Counted from the stretch's first letter, positions 12,501 to 20,777 are shown. The stretch: 30,000 nucleotides of DNA from Chondrilla cf. caribensis (GCA_964020155.1 OZ026558.1:160001-190000); one strand, 5' to 3'. Translations and numbers: made by a program. Notes: generated from the sequence alone by a model not told the origin.

Positions 12501-15500
12501 GCTGCTACAGGGCAGGGTGGTGAACAGAGCTGCCTTATCAAGGACTTCTTGGAAGCTGGATTGGGCTACCAGTGGATATTATGATATGCCCACCTTATTA
12601 GGCAGCAGTGGCAGGCAGGAGGATATTGGGGCACAGGGGACTAGATAACTGACAGTGAATGTCGTTAAACACCACCTTATTAGAGGGTATATCGAATTAT
12701 GTGTACCAACAGTGAAGGTGGGTTGCTAGGGAACAACCCTTGGGAGGGCACAAGATACTAAATATATTAGCATATTATGATGTACGTTTGTATATGTACG
12801 CACATGTATAAGCAGACATAGCTACAAATATATACGCACAATATATGTATGCATATGCATATGTAGGTGTGTACGGTATGTAGGTGTGTACATGTGTGTA
12901 CAGCTGGTCTGGATGGTACATGCATAATACATGATGTAGTAATATGTAGCATGTACATATAACATTACTATGAAATGTGCGTGTATCACAGAAGGGAGAA
13001 GGGTGGAGGGTGGAGGTGGAGGGTGGAGGGTGAAGAAAGAGGAGGAGAAAACCTTGGTGGATTGGGGACAATTTGTGATGTCATTGAATCCCTCTTGAAG
13101 GAAGTGGTTGATTTTCAGTGGACCAACTTCATAGGATTCTGTATATTGTGCAAGTGTCAGGGTTCACTGAACAGCTACTGAACAATACCACTCAGTAACC
13201 AATCATGACCCAGTGTGACTGTGGTGATCCCCCCCCCCCCCGCAGGATGTAGTGTCACAATGATAGGACCACTTTTGAGAAGAGTACAGGTCTGGTTGAT
13301 GTTGGGATATTGGCAGCATTCTACACTAACTGCCTAGATGTACACACATGTACGTACGTCAACTTGTGGTGAAAGTTGAGTTTGGAGTGGATGTCAAGTG
13401 TTTGCAGTGAAACTGAAAACTGAACAGAGAATATTTACAATCAGGAGCAACTCAGTGAAGGAAGAATGTACATAATAGAGTCATACACATTTGATGTACT
13501 GTACATACCTACGTACGTACGTATGTAGGTATACCATGTACGCACATTTATATGTGTATGTACGTACACATTACAATTTCCATTATGCACATAATATCAC
13601 CTATATTTCATGTTATGTACGTATGTATGTATGTATGGATGAGTACATGTACGTTCATCACCTCTGCATACATTCCAAGCAAATCATGCATGTGTGTACG
13701 TATGCATGTAAGCATGCATGCATGCAAGGTGATGAATGTGGGCAATGAAGCCCTTTGTTTGGGTTTGTGGAAAGGTAAACACACAATAGATTAACTTGTT
13801 TATCCACACACCTCAGGATTACTTATGGCCTGTCATGGGACAAACACACAATCCAACGTACCACCCACCTACCTACCTACGTATGTATGTATGCATATAC
13901 ATGTGTACATGATAGGGGAAAGTTCTGTGTAAGAACTCTTCACAATTCTATTCAAGAACAGTTACGTATGTACGTACGTACGTATTTGTGGTTACTGTTT
14001 GCAAATCTGCAATACTTTCTATAATCTCCACTATGTAGGTATGTCAAAACACATACGTATACATGTTATGTATTATACGTACATTCTTGAGACAGAACTT
14101 GGTGAAACTGTGATTGAACCTAAACACCACACGACCACCTCAGGAAAGTTCACAAATACGTGTATGCATATGGCAGATGAAAGTTCATGATAATTACTGT
14201 ATGTATCATGGGTCACTGAAGCTGGTGTGTGTACGACGTATGTAGACGGATAGCAAACACACACCCAGAGAGAGGGAGTGGGCATGTACCCCTACCACCG
14301 TGGGAACCAACAGTACGAGAACACCCACCAAGTGAGGGACGTGTTCAGTTACTGTGATCATCAGCTTCTTAAGGTCTATCAGTTTGTCAGTGATAAGACA
14401 CAAATCACTCAAAAAGCGAGAGCCTTAGTTGTATGGCCTCATACACTTTCAAATAAACTGACATCACAGCTGGACCAGGTGGGTGCTCACATACAGGTAT
14501 GTATGTGTGTAACATACGGTGCAGCCATACACTTGACTGGGCTATCCGTACTCTAGGTTGAAGTACACAGAACCCCTTGATCTTTTAGTGGTTTCCACTT
14601 AGTTATGGATAGCTGGTTTTTCGACTTGACAACAAGATCGGGCCTCTTTGCGTGGAATGGCTGGTGTTACGGCTAAAGCCCTCCCCCGGGTAAACAAGGT
14701 GATGTCAACACAAACGTCCTCTAAAGCCTCCCCCGGGTAAACAAGGTGGTGTCAACACAAACGTCCTCTAAAGCCTCCCCCGGGTAAACAAGGTGATGTC
14801 AACACAAACGTCCTCTAAAGCCCTCCCCCAGGTAAACAAGGTGGTGTCAACACAAACAATACACACACACATGACAGGTCTATTCCTACAAATGTACGAC
14901 TCAAACATACATACGTACTTTACAAACCACCACCTATCTCACCTATCTCATGCACAACAGCAGTTTCCTCTCTTATCTGGATCACTTAAGACACCAATGC
15001 ACTCTGTATGCACCTAATGCTATCGTATGGACCTTGGACCACTTCAGACATGTTGATAACAGAGGATGAGAGGATCTGTACCTTTGTGTGGTGCAAGGTC
15101 TAACAACATTGTAGATACCCGAATATCTATGACAGCACTACACTAGTGTTCCAACTACTGCTTAGTGAGGAATAAAGGGGACCAGTAAGTGTGATCTACA
15201 AGGAACACTGAAGGGTGAAATGGATTGAATTGAAGGGACGCCTTTAACTATGAGCAAGTGACTTCTGATATTGAATGACTTGTCCATGAAGGTAACACCA
15301 ACTTGAACTGGTCTTGATAGCTCAGAGATGGAGTTTTGAAGACTATACGTAGATTCCAAGCTACCCCAGTGTTCCAAGTTACCCCAGTGTTCCAAGTCAC
15401 CCCAGTGTTCCAAGTCACCCCAGTGTTCCAAGTTACCCCAGTGTTCCAAGTCACCCCAGTGTTCCAAGTCACCCCAGTGTTCCAAGTCACCCCAGTGTTC

Positions 15501-16141
15501 CAAGTTACCCCAGTGTTCCAAGTTACCCCGGTGTTCCAAGTCACCCCAGTGTTCCAAGCTACCCCGGTGTCCCAAGTTACCCCGGTGTTCCAAGTCACCC
15601 CAGTGTTTCAAGCTACATATTCACTCTACATGTTATGATGGTTGATACAAGTACATAGTTGAAACTGGGGCCCAGGCAGCGGAGCTGGGGGAAATAGGGA
15701 TAAACCTCGAGCAACACCCCACACCACACAGAGGAAGCGGCTCGCCACTAGTAGGATATAGTGGGCAACGTGGAATGGACTCTCTCAACAAAGAGCTGTG
15801 TACAAATGTCTTCAAATATAGAAACTCTGACATAATCTCGCATCCCTAGCTGAGCGCTAAGAACGCTTCAAGGTATCGACTTCAGTTAACCTCCTCTACT
15901 GGGCTACTTGGTGACACCACAGTCATTAGCCGCTCCAGCCACCATGCAACTCGTGGTGAAGGAGTTGTCGTGCAGTTGATAGCGTACCTTTACATGCTGT
16001 TTTAGAGCATCTCCTGTAGGATCTGTTCTCGGGTTTGTTCTCCAGTAGAGGGACATTAGATCTGTCCAATGTTTGAGAGGACGTAAACCACCAACAGTGG
16101 AACGCCATGGCAATTGATAGATAGAAACACGTTTTCTTCAT
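4782..16141 (-). CDS. Semaphorin gene A, complete: signal peptide, Sema, PSI, TM, short tail
   Basis: Transmembrane semaphorin. Exons, 5' to 3' on the minus strand: 15988-16141, 9796-9910, 9447-9492, 9283-9354, 9083-9199, 8696-8804, 8348-8509, 8168-8274, 8070-8102, 7820-7970, 7669-7753, 7259-7385, 7073-7182, 6914-6999, 6758-6840, 5991-6029, 5682-5770, 5390-5485, 4782-5229. They total 2229 nt, i.e. 742 aa plus TAG, with every phase matching. The N-terminus MKKTCFYLSIAMAFHCWWF is a likely signal peptide. Sema motifs: [12 protein letters not shown] (about 153-164), SRIARVCKND (about 298-307), PSGSAVC (387-393), DVMFGGSTDGRIYK (485-498). PSI motif: CLAVRDPYCGYD (565-576). The membrane span is about 637-666, followed by a 76-aa tail with an 8-aa repeat, YYDEIP and VYTNN. 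There is no Ig domain, so the architecture resembles class 1/6 semaphorins. Known family role: plexin binding and guidance or adhesion signalling. Least certain are exon 1, assigned by phase and by similarity to gene B, and the 39-nt exon 16, whose acceptor is weak. Confidence 0.87.
4869..4940. repeat. 24-bp coding repeat in the semaphorin A cytoplasmic tail
   Basis: Two full and one partial copies of a 24-bp unit encode the octapeptide TGKQNGDQ on the minus strand. This is the only clear tandem repeat I find inside a host exon. Being a multiple of three, it can expand without frameshift. Confidence 0.8.
5803..5940. repeat. (GT)n microsatellite with GTGCGTGC interruptions
   Basis: Lies in gene A intron 16, between the 39-nt exon (5991-6029) and the last Sema exon (5682-5770). 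Long ORFs across it are spurious. Confidence 0.95.
6222..6600. repeat. 43-bp minisatellite in semaphorin A intron 15
   Basis: About nine copies of a 43-bp unit containing GTCCCCAGAGGTCTTAC and TTATCCAGACTACAC. On the minus strand each unit includes AAGTAAGA, a donor-like string. The 161-aa plus-strand ORF across it is an artefact of the repeat. Confidence 0.9.
6619..6647. repeat. Poly(C) followed by (CA)n
   Basis: A run of cytosines followed directly by a short CA run, intronic. Confidence 0.9.
7405..7665. repeat. 9-bp minisatellite (CACAGTACA) in semaphorin A intron 11
   Basis: About 28 copies with CATA/CACA variants. The array begins within a few bases of the exon 11 donor (GTGAGTGTGTACTGTG on the minus strand) and ends about 20 bp from the exon 12 acceptor, filling nearly the whole intron. 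Confidence 0.95.
7987..8050. repeat. (GT)n with CGTGCGCGCGTG segment
   Basis: Short intronic GT/GCGC microsatellite between the exons at 7820-7970 and 8070-8102. The alternating purine-pyrimidine run has Z-DNA potential. Confidence 0.85.
8590..8690. repeat. (AC)n/(CACC)n tract in semaphorin A intron 6
   Basis: AC, GACAC and CACCC units end next to the exon 6 donor at 8696. Confidence 0.85.
8848..9080. repeat. 9-bp minisatellite (CACAGTACA) in semaphorin A intron 5
   Basis: About 26 copies. On the minus strand the exon 5 donor GTACTTGTGTGTACTG runs straight into GTGTGTACT units, so the donor itself resembles the repeat unit. Confidence 0.95.
9500..9650. repeat. (GT)n microsatellite in semaphorin A intron 2
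   Basis: Equivalent in position to the (GT)n at 1351-1465 in gene B: just beyond the exon 3 acceptor. It marks the edge of the highly similar block. Confidence 0.95.
9982..10377. repeat. 19-bp minisatellite (GTGAGGACACACCCCTGTA)
   Basis: About 20 near-perfect copies in semaphorin A intron 1, close to the exon 2 acceptor (9910). Variants alternate between TGAGGAC and TAAGAAC. Because 3 x 19 = 57, all three minus-strand frames stay open, producing ORFs of up to 226 codons that are not genes. Confidence 0.95.
10378..11150. other. Semaphorin A intron 1, non-repeat stretch
   Basis: Mostly unique sequence with a short (AC)n at 11061-11100. I see no exon that fits gene A phases here, and no RNA gene. 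Confidence 0.45.
11152..11232. repeat. Four copies of a 19-bp unit related to 9982-10377
   Basis: Units of the form CTAACGAGGACACACCCCT share GAGGACACACCCCT with the large 19-bp array 0.8 kb away. Confidence 0.85.
11398..11540. repeat. 9-bp minisatellite (CACAGTACA) in semaphorin A intron 1
   Basis: About 15 copies with ATACAGTGC variants. Same unit as at 883, 7405 and 8848. Confidence 0.93.
11828..12510. repeat. G-rich minisatellite (GGTAGTGGTAGCTGT and GGGGAGTTGGTACGGGGTAGC units)
   Basis: About 680 bp built from two interleaved units: a 12-15-bp GGTAGTGGTAGCTGT and a longer GGGGAGTTGGTACGGGGTAGCT block arranged in higher-order groups. The plus strand has many GGGG runs. Gly/Ser and Val ORFs here are spurious. 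Confidence 0.92.
12511..14672. other. Semaphorin A intron 1, mid portion with palindromic TACG/TATG/CATG clusters
   Basis: No exon found. Clusters of tetranucleotide palindromes (TACG, TATG, CATG, GTAC) occur at about 12780-12910, 13495-13730 and 13865-14080. A poly(C) run lies near 13229-13240. Confidence 0.5.
14673..14858. repeat. 47-48-bp tandem repeat, four copies
   Basis: Starts at 14674, 14722, 14769 and 14816. Each copy contains TAAAGCC, CCCCCGGGTAAACAAGG and TGTCAACACAAACG. Confidence 0.9.
14859..15350. other. Semaphorin A intron 1, non-repeat stretch
   Basis: No coding potential or ordered repeat recognised. Confidence 0.45.
15352..15618. repeat. 18-bp minisatellite (CCAAGTCACCCCAGTGTT)
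   Basis: About 14 copies with T/C and A/G variants (AAGTTACC, CCCCGG). The 18-bp length keeps several frames open on both strands, giving false ORFs such as the PVFQVT repeat. Confidence 0.95.
15619..15987. other. Semaphorin A intron 1, donor-proximal stretch
   Basis: Unique sequence next to the exon 1 donor (GTACGC at 15987 on the minus strand). Small ORFs here have no recognisable similarity. Confidence 0.4.
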
Positions 16142-16866
16142 TGTTCTTCAACTCAGTTCACGCTCCTTCCTGTCATTAAAGCTTCTTTATATTGATTGTC
16201 CTTTTAGCACCGGTCGTCATAGAGTATCTACGGTCACAGCATATAGAATTCTTAGGTCAATAGGTGTTATAAAGAAGACTATAATAGTACCGAGTGACTC
16301 TCAATTAGCGCCTAGTCCGTCAATTATTACCGAGCGTTAGCGAGGTAATTGTTTCCGTTCGTTTGGGGAGTCCGATCGAGCAGCCCACGCACATAATTGC
16401 GGTGGCCGCCAATATTGTGTGATTTAGGTCACTTTTTGGTTTCTTTGAACGCAAATCGTTCGTCGATCGAAGCGTTCAGCACTAAGTCGTCCCACCGACG
16501 GTAATGGGGCACCGTCGCAGCATATATTGAAATGGCAAGCTTAGACAAAGGTTGCCTGTGGTTCACACACGATCCGTTAAAAGAGCACTTATTTTTCGAT
16601 TCCTCCTGTTGACAAATTTCGGACTGCATCACTACCAAGTACCTTAAGACAATTCGAATAACAATTTTCAACTTTTTTGCACAACGATTTTTCGATTTCC
16701 TTCGCCGAAGAGCAGGGTTCGCCAATCCGTCGTTCGGGACACCAAATGATCGGCCATCATGACGTCCATTTTGGAAGACATTTTTAGATGATGTCACTGA
16801 ACTACGTCATATCATAGATCTTGATATGCAAGATCTATTTGCGAGGTTCTGAACTTTGTTCACAAC
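16142..16866. promoter_or_regulatory. Divergent upstream region of semaphorin A (left half of the ancestral intergenic space)
   Basis: Lies between the gene A start codon and the retrotransposon. It has no minisatellites and more CpG than the introns, as expected of a promoter. Before insertion, this segment plus 20458-20777 formed an intergenic space of about 1.05 kb separating two head-to-head genes. A 122-codon minus-strand ORF (16429-16797) is present but unrecognised. Specific promoter elements not identified. Confidence 0.5.
16814..16838. other. Perfect inverted repeat, 10-bp arms, 5-nt loop
   Basis: Arms ATAGATCTTG and CAAGATCTAT around ATATG, about 30 bp upstream of the retrotransposon insertion point. 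Confidence 0.85.
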
Positions 16867-16880
16867 TAGTCATAGGTTGT
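16867..16880. repeat. Left target-site duplication of the retrotransposon
   Basis: TAGTCATAGGTTGT, identical to 20444-20457. Immediately upstream of the element's 5' end. Confidence 0.8.
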
Positions 16881-19800
16881 ATTTATGATAGGAAAATGGC
16901 GTCTCGAGTCAGAGTGCAGCTGCAGATTATGTTCAGATTTGGTACCTAGGACATTGGAATCGTTACAGTCACATCATCATCGCCCTTATCAACGAATCAA
17001 GTATGGTGTGCTGTCGATGTAGTAACGCCGGTACCTGCGCAAACTGTTCTTGTGCCCGCGCGAAGAAGAAGTGTGACAGCTGTCTTCCTAGACGTCAAGA
17101 TAAGTGTAAGAATTCTACAACAAGAGAGACCAACGAAGTGCCCTCCAATTCGTCAATTCAGCAACCGCCAATTATCGAACATAACGAAAGAGTTGTATCA
17201 AGTTACCAATCCGTGAGTCATCCACAAAAAAGCGTTCAAAGCGATCCCTCCAGCGCTAGCGACCAGCCCGTAAGCCACCAACCGCATAGCGTTCATAACG
17301 TTTCCCACAGTGATATTCCCACAAGTCATCAATCCAGTAAGGAGCAGAGTGACCCCTCAAGCGGTCCAACTTCAGGTTCCCAAAGGCCCTACTCGACCAT
17401 CAATCGAAACGATCTACCACAAAGTGAGGGACCAGCCTTTAGTTGGGGCAGAGTCAGTGCACAGGAGTTTTGTACAACTATCTCAGCCATCTACGATGAA
17501 GCTGTTCACTGGAAGCGAAATGTTTTTCTTGTCCCATCTGGCAAGGTTGGGAAAAGCTTTGTCTCACACCTGGCCATGTTGTTTCAATCATATGCTGATG
17601 CATCAGCCCTGGAAGGCATAGCAATGAAAGCCATTGTTGTTATGCAGATTCTCCTACTGCAAAAGCCTTTTACAAAGAGTAAGGCAAAGGATCACATCAG
17701 ACACCTTGACAGAAGGCTGAAATTATGGACCGAAGGTGATATCGAAAGCCTAGTTGCTGAAGCAAGATGTATTCAAGCCCGTATTAACAGCCGCATTAAA
17801 CCCACAAACGAGGAAGAGATCGCACGCCGGTTTGCTAAATTAATGATGATTGGGAAAGTGAATGCTGCCCTCCAACTCCTGTCGCGAAAGACTACAGGGA
17901 GTGTTTTAAATATCGATAATTTGATATCCTCAGGATCAAATCAGCAAACAGTACTCGAAACACTCAAGAAATTACATCCTCCTGCCGCAATTGCAAATGA
18001 AGAATGTCTCCTAAATGAGCCCATGCCAAACGCCAGGCCGTATGATCCAATCATTTTCGATAACTTGGACGGCAACCAAATCAAGTGTGCTGCACTGAAG
18101 TGCAAAGGTGCCGCAGGTCCTACGGGAACCGATGCCCATGCATGGCGACGGATGTGTTCTTCATTCAAGCAAGCTTCAAACGACCTCTGTAATGCCTTGG
18201 CCAATGTTGGTCGCCGTATCTGTACCCAACCTCTGGACTCTGAAGGCCTTGCAGCCTTTGTTGCATGTCGACTGATCCCCCTGGACAAGTGCCCAGGGAT
18301 TAGACCTATTGGTATAGGAGAGGTGCCAAGACGTATTGTCTCAAAAGCTGTGATGAGTATTGTCCACGACGATGTGATCACCTCAGCCGGTCCCTTGCAG
18401 GTCTGTGCAGGCCAGGAAGGGGGGGCAGAAGCAGCAGCACATGCAATGAGGCACGTTTTTGAGTCAAGTGAAGAAATGGGAGTCTTACTAGTGGACGCCA
18501 CCAATGCTTTTAACTCCCTTAACCGTACAACAGCACTGCTTAACATGAAGTTTATCTGTCCCTCCTTGGAGATAATTCTAAACAACACCTATCAATCACC
18601 AATCAGAATGTTTTTACCTGGCGGCGAAGAAATCTTGTCCCACGAAGGCACCACCCAGGGCGACCCATTGGGAATGGCAATGTATGCCCTAGCCATCACA
18701 CCCATTATTGCTAAGTTGAACCATCATCATAAAGAAATCTCACAAGTTTGGTTTGCTGACGACGCCACAGGGAGTGGCACATGCGAAGACCTCAGAGCAT
18801 GGTGGGACGAGCTCATCAAGATAGGACCAAAATTTGGCTACCACCCAAATGCTATCAAAACACACCTGGTTGTGAAAGAAGGTACTGAAGATAAAGCCAA
18901 GGCTATTTTCATGGAAACAAGCGTCAACATCACTACCAGGGGTAAACGCCATCTTGGAGCAGCCATTGGAAGTTCCAACTTCTGTGATGAATATGTGAGA
19001 TCCAAAGTCAGTCAATGGACAGACGAATTGATGTTGTTGACCAAATTTGCAAAGAGCCAACCACACGCCAGCTTTGCCGCCTTTACCCATGGTTTATCAA
19101 GAAAATGGTCTCACTTGTCTAGAACGATGGCCAACACTGCTGAGCTCCTCCAACCACTTGAGGAAGTTATCCACCAGCATTTTATCCCTGCCCTTACCGG
19201 CCGTCCACCAGTCTCATCTTTCGAACGCAAGCTCTTAGCCCTACCAGCTAGAATGGGAGGACTGGGTATCACTAATCCTGTGGCGGACGCTGAACATGAA
19301 TACCAGTCATCCCGGAAAGTTACCGCTCCACTGGTCGATCTCATCATCCAACAAGATCTTTCTAAACCAATGAACATCGACCTCTCTCGAGAGAAACTGG
19401 AAATCAAGAAGTCTCGAAGAGAAAGCCAGCAAGCAATCTCTAGGGATATAACGACATCCTTATCACTAGATTCACATCGACTCATACAATGTGCATCAGA
19501 AAGAGGAGCATCAGCATGGGTCACTGCAATTCCTTACGATGAGCATGGCTTTTTTCTACATAAGGGAGTTTTTCGGGACGCTTTATGCCTGCGTTATGGT
19601 TGGGGGCTCTCTGGAATACCCAACAAGTGCTGCTGCGGCAATACTTTTTCCATCGATCATGCCATGTCCTGCCACAGGGGAGGTTTCCCAACGTTAAGGC
19701 ATAATGAAGTCAGGGATATTACTGCAAATCTCCTCTCTGAAGTCCGCCCCAATACATGTATTGAGCCAGTGTTGCAACCCTTGAATGGCGAGATTTTCCA

Positions 19801-20443
19801 ACACCGAACTGCGAATCTGCAAAGTGAAGCTCGTGTTGACATCAGGACAAACGGTTTCTGGTCCCGTGGCCAGGAAGCATTCTTCGACGTAAGGGTATTT
19901 CACCCAAACGCTTCCTCATACCGGACAAAGGACCTTGCTGCCCTATACTCACTACATGAAGGCTCCAAGAAGCGGGAATATGGAGAACGCATTAGAGAGG
20001 TAGAACATGGAGTATTTACACCGCTAGTACTGTCTACCACTGGAGGAATGGCTCGTGAGGCCACAACCTTCTATAAGAAGCTGGCCGCCGATGTCGCAGT
20101 GAAGCGAAATCTACAGTATAGCACCGTAATCTCTTGGCTTCGATGCCGCCTATCATTCGCTCTGTTGAGATCTGCCATTATGTGTGTAAGAGGATCCCGA
20201 AGCACCACTGCAGGAGTTATGAGAGACACCGATATCCTTCTGGCCAACAAGGAAGGTGGTCTCTAACTAAATTAATACATGTAACCTTTATCTAATACTA
20301 TCTAATATTTATGGTACTCAGTTATATGGCCTCACAATGCATGCAGTTTTGTTTCTTCATACGATTATGTTTATGTTTATTACCTATTTACATGTATTGT
20401 AGCCATTACGTATCCCTCTGCACGTGATAAAGTTAAGGTTACT
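16881..20443 (+). mobile_element. Full-length non-LTR retrotransposon, restriction-like-endonuclease type
   Basis: The element is 3563 bp, delimited by an exact 14-bp direct repeat (TAGTCATAGGTTGT) at 16867-16880 and 20444-20457, which I read as the target-site duplication. It has a 122-bp 5' leader, one ORF (17003-20266) and a 177-bp 3' tail without poly(A). There are no LTRs and no terminal inverted repeats. The ORF carries reverse transcriptase motifs and a C-terminal CCHC plus nuclease-like segment, as in the R2/NeSL/CRE/Hero-type lineages that use target-primed reverse transcription. Composition differs from its surroundings: balanced GC and no minisatellites. The intact ORF and perfect duplication suggest recent insertion. 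It sits between two divergently transcribed host genes and is oriented like VPS16. Family name not assigned. Confidence 0.82.
17003..20266 (+). CDS. Retrotransposon polyprotein: Cys-rich N-terminus, reverse transcriptase, CCHC + restriction-like endonuclease
   Basis: 1087 aa, intact. Residues 3-35 hold nine cysteines (3, 4, 6, 12, 15, 17, 24, 27, 35) interleaved with a basic KKK, a likely zinc-binding nucleic-acid module. It resembles a CXC-type cluster more than the C2H2 fingers usual in R2. Residues about 40-150 are Ser/Gln/His-rich and probably disordered. RT motifs: RPIGIGEVPRRIV, motif A VDATNAF with the catalytic Asp near 498, motif B GTTQGDP (549-555), motif C FADD (584-587). The C-terminus has CCCGNTFSIDHAMSC (876-890) followed by RHNEVRD, matching the CCHC motif of restriction-like-endonuclease elements. 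ARVDI (Asp 946) and FFDVRV (Asp 962) then fit the acidic residues of a PD-(D/E)XK nuclease. No apurinic-type endonuclease or RNase H is evident. The protein would nick target DNA and reverse-transcribe its own RNA there. RT call near certain; nuclease call inferred from motif order. Confidence 0.92.
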   Translation: MVCCRCSNAGTCANCSCARAKKKCDSCLPRRQDKCKNSTTRETNEVPSNSSIQQPPIIEHNERVVSSYQSVSHPQKSVQSDPSSASDQPVSHQPHSVHNVSHSDIPTSHQSSKEQSDPSSGPTSGSQRPYSTINRNDLPQSEGPAFSWGRVSAQEFCTTISAIYDEAVHWKRNVFLVPSGKVGKSFVSHLAMLFQSYADASALEGIAMKAIVVMQILLLQKPFTKSKAKDHIRHLDRRLKLWTEGDIESLVAEARCIQARINSRIKPTNEEEIARRFAKLMMIGKVNAALQLLSRKTTGSVLNIDNLISSGSNQQTVLETLKKLHPPAAIANEECLLNEPMPNARPYDPIIFDNLDGNQIKCAALKCKGAAGPTGTDAHAWRRMCSSFKQASNDLCNALANVGRRICTQPLDSEGLAAFVACRLIPLDKCPGIRPIGIGEVPRRIVSKAVMSIVHDDVITSAGPLQVCAGQEGGAEAAAHAMRHVFESSEEMGVLLVDATNAFNSLNRTTALLNMKFICPSLEIILNNTYQSPIRMFLPGGEEILSHEGTTQGDPLGMAMYALAITPIIAKLNHHHKEISQVWFADDATGSGTCEDLRAWWDELIKIGPKFGYHPNAIKTHLVVKEGTEDKAKAIFMETSVNITTRGKRHLGAAIGSSNFCDEYVRSKVSQWTDELMLLTKFAKSQPHASFAAFTHGLSRKWSHLSRTMANTAELLQPLEEVIHQHFIPALTGRPPVSSFERKLLALPARMGGLGITNPVADAEHEYQSSRKVTAPLVDLIIQQDLSKPMNIDLSREKLEIKKSRRESQQAISRDITTSLSLDSHRLIQCASERGASAWVTAIPYDEHGFFLHKGVFRDALCLRYGWGLSGIPNKCCCGNTFSIDHAMSCHRGGFPTLRHNEVRDITANLLSEVRPNTCIEPVLQPLNGEIFQHRTANLQSEARVDIRTNGFWSRGQEAFFDVRVFHPNASSYRTKDLAALYSLHEGSKKREYGERIREVEHGVFTPLVLSTTGGMAREATTFYKKLAADVAVKRNLQYSTVISWLRCRLSFALLRSAIMCVRGSRSTTAGVMRDTDILLANKEGGL

Positions 20444-20457
20444 TAGTCATAGGTTGT
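20444..20457. repeat. Right target-site duplication of the retrotransposon
   Basis: TAGTCATAGGTTGT, identical to 16867-16880. Host sequence resumes after it and leads to the VPS16 start at 20778. Confidence 0.8.
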
Positions 20458-20492
20458 TAGTCCATATGTAGTATAGAGAGTCTATGGTTAGT

Positions 20493-20542
20493 CTCGCTAG
20501 CCAGACCGTTATCACAGACGCCCGGGGCGTTTGTGAAGCGAG
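20493..20542. other. Nested hairpin, MITE-like
   Basis: Inner stem TCACAGACGCC / GGCGTTTGTGA (11 bp, one G-T wobble, loop CGG, 20512-20536). Outer arms are CTCGCT (20493-20498) and AGCGAG (20537-20542). Confidence 0.6.
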
Positions 20543-20762
20543 GGTAGTTGATGGTCGGGTATCCCATATCTAAAAACTACTCACGGTATTACTGTTATAT
20601 TATGGTCGAACGAAGTAGGGCTAGTTTATTGTGGTTGCCGAAGAGTGCAGCATTCAAATCGTCTTTGTAGGGGCAATTACAGATGATTAACCTCGAAAAC
20701 CGAGAATAATGAAACTGGTCTGCGCTAGCTGAATGTCGAAGAATACAGCAGTGACGGTCCAA

Positions 20763-20768
20763 CACGTG
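20763..20768. promoter_or_regulatory. E-box CACGTG, 9 bp upstream of the VPS16 start codon
   Basis: The sequence AACACGTGAT contains CACGTGA, the core of the CLEAR/M-box bound by MiT/TFE factors at vertebrate lysosomal genes. Assigning this role here is inference. Confidence 0.35.
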
Positions 20769-20777
20769 ATCTGAAAG

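Larger units (their letters stand above)
20458..20777 (+). promoter_or_regulatory. VPS16 upstream region (right half of the ancestral intergenic space)
   Basis: 320 bp between the retrotransposon's right target-site duplication and the VPS16 start codon. It contains a GC-rich hairpin (20493-20542) and an E-box. The VPS16 transcription start must lie here unless the element supplies one. Confidence 0.5.

Noticed and set aside
15162..15638. Overlapping ORFs on both strands with NTGVTW and PVFQVT hexapeptide repeats
   Set aside because: The 18-bp minisatellite is open in several frames; no start context, no splice continuity.
17003..20266. R2 element proper
   Set aside because: The domain order is R2-like, but the N-terminal module differs and the flanks are not 28S rDNA. 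I therefore assign only the restriction-like-endonuclease group.
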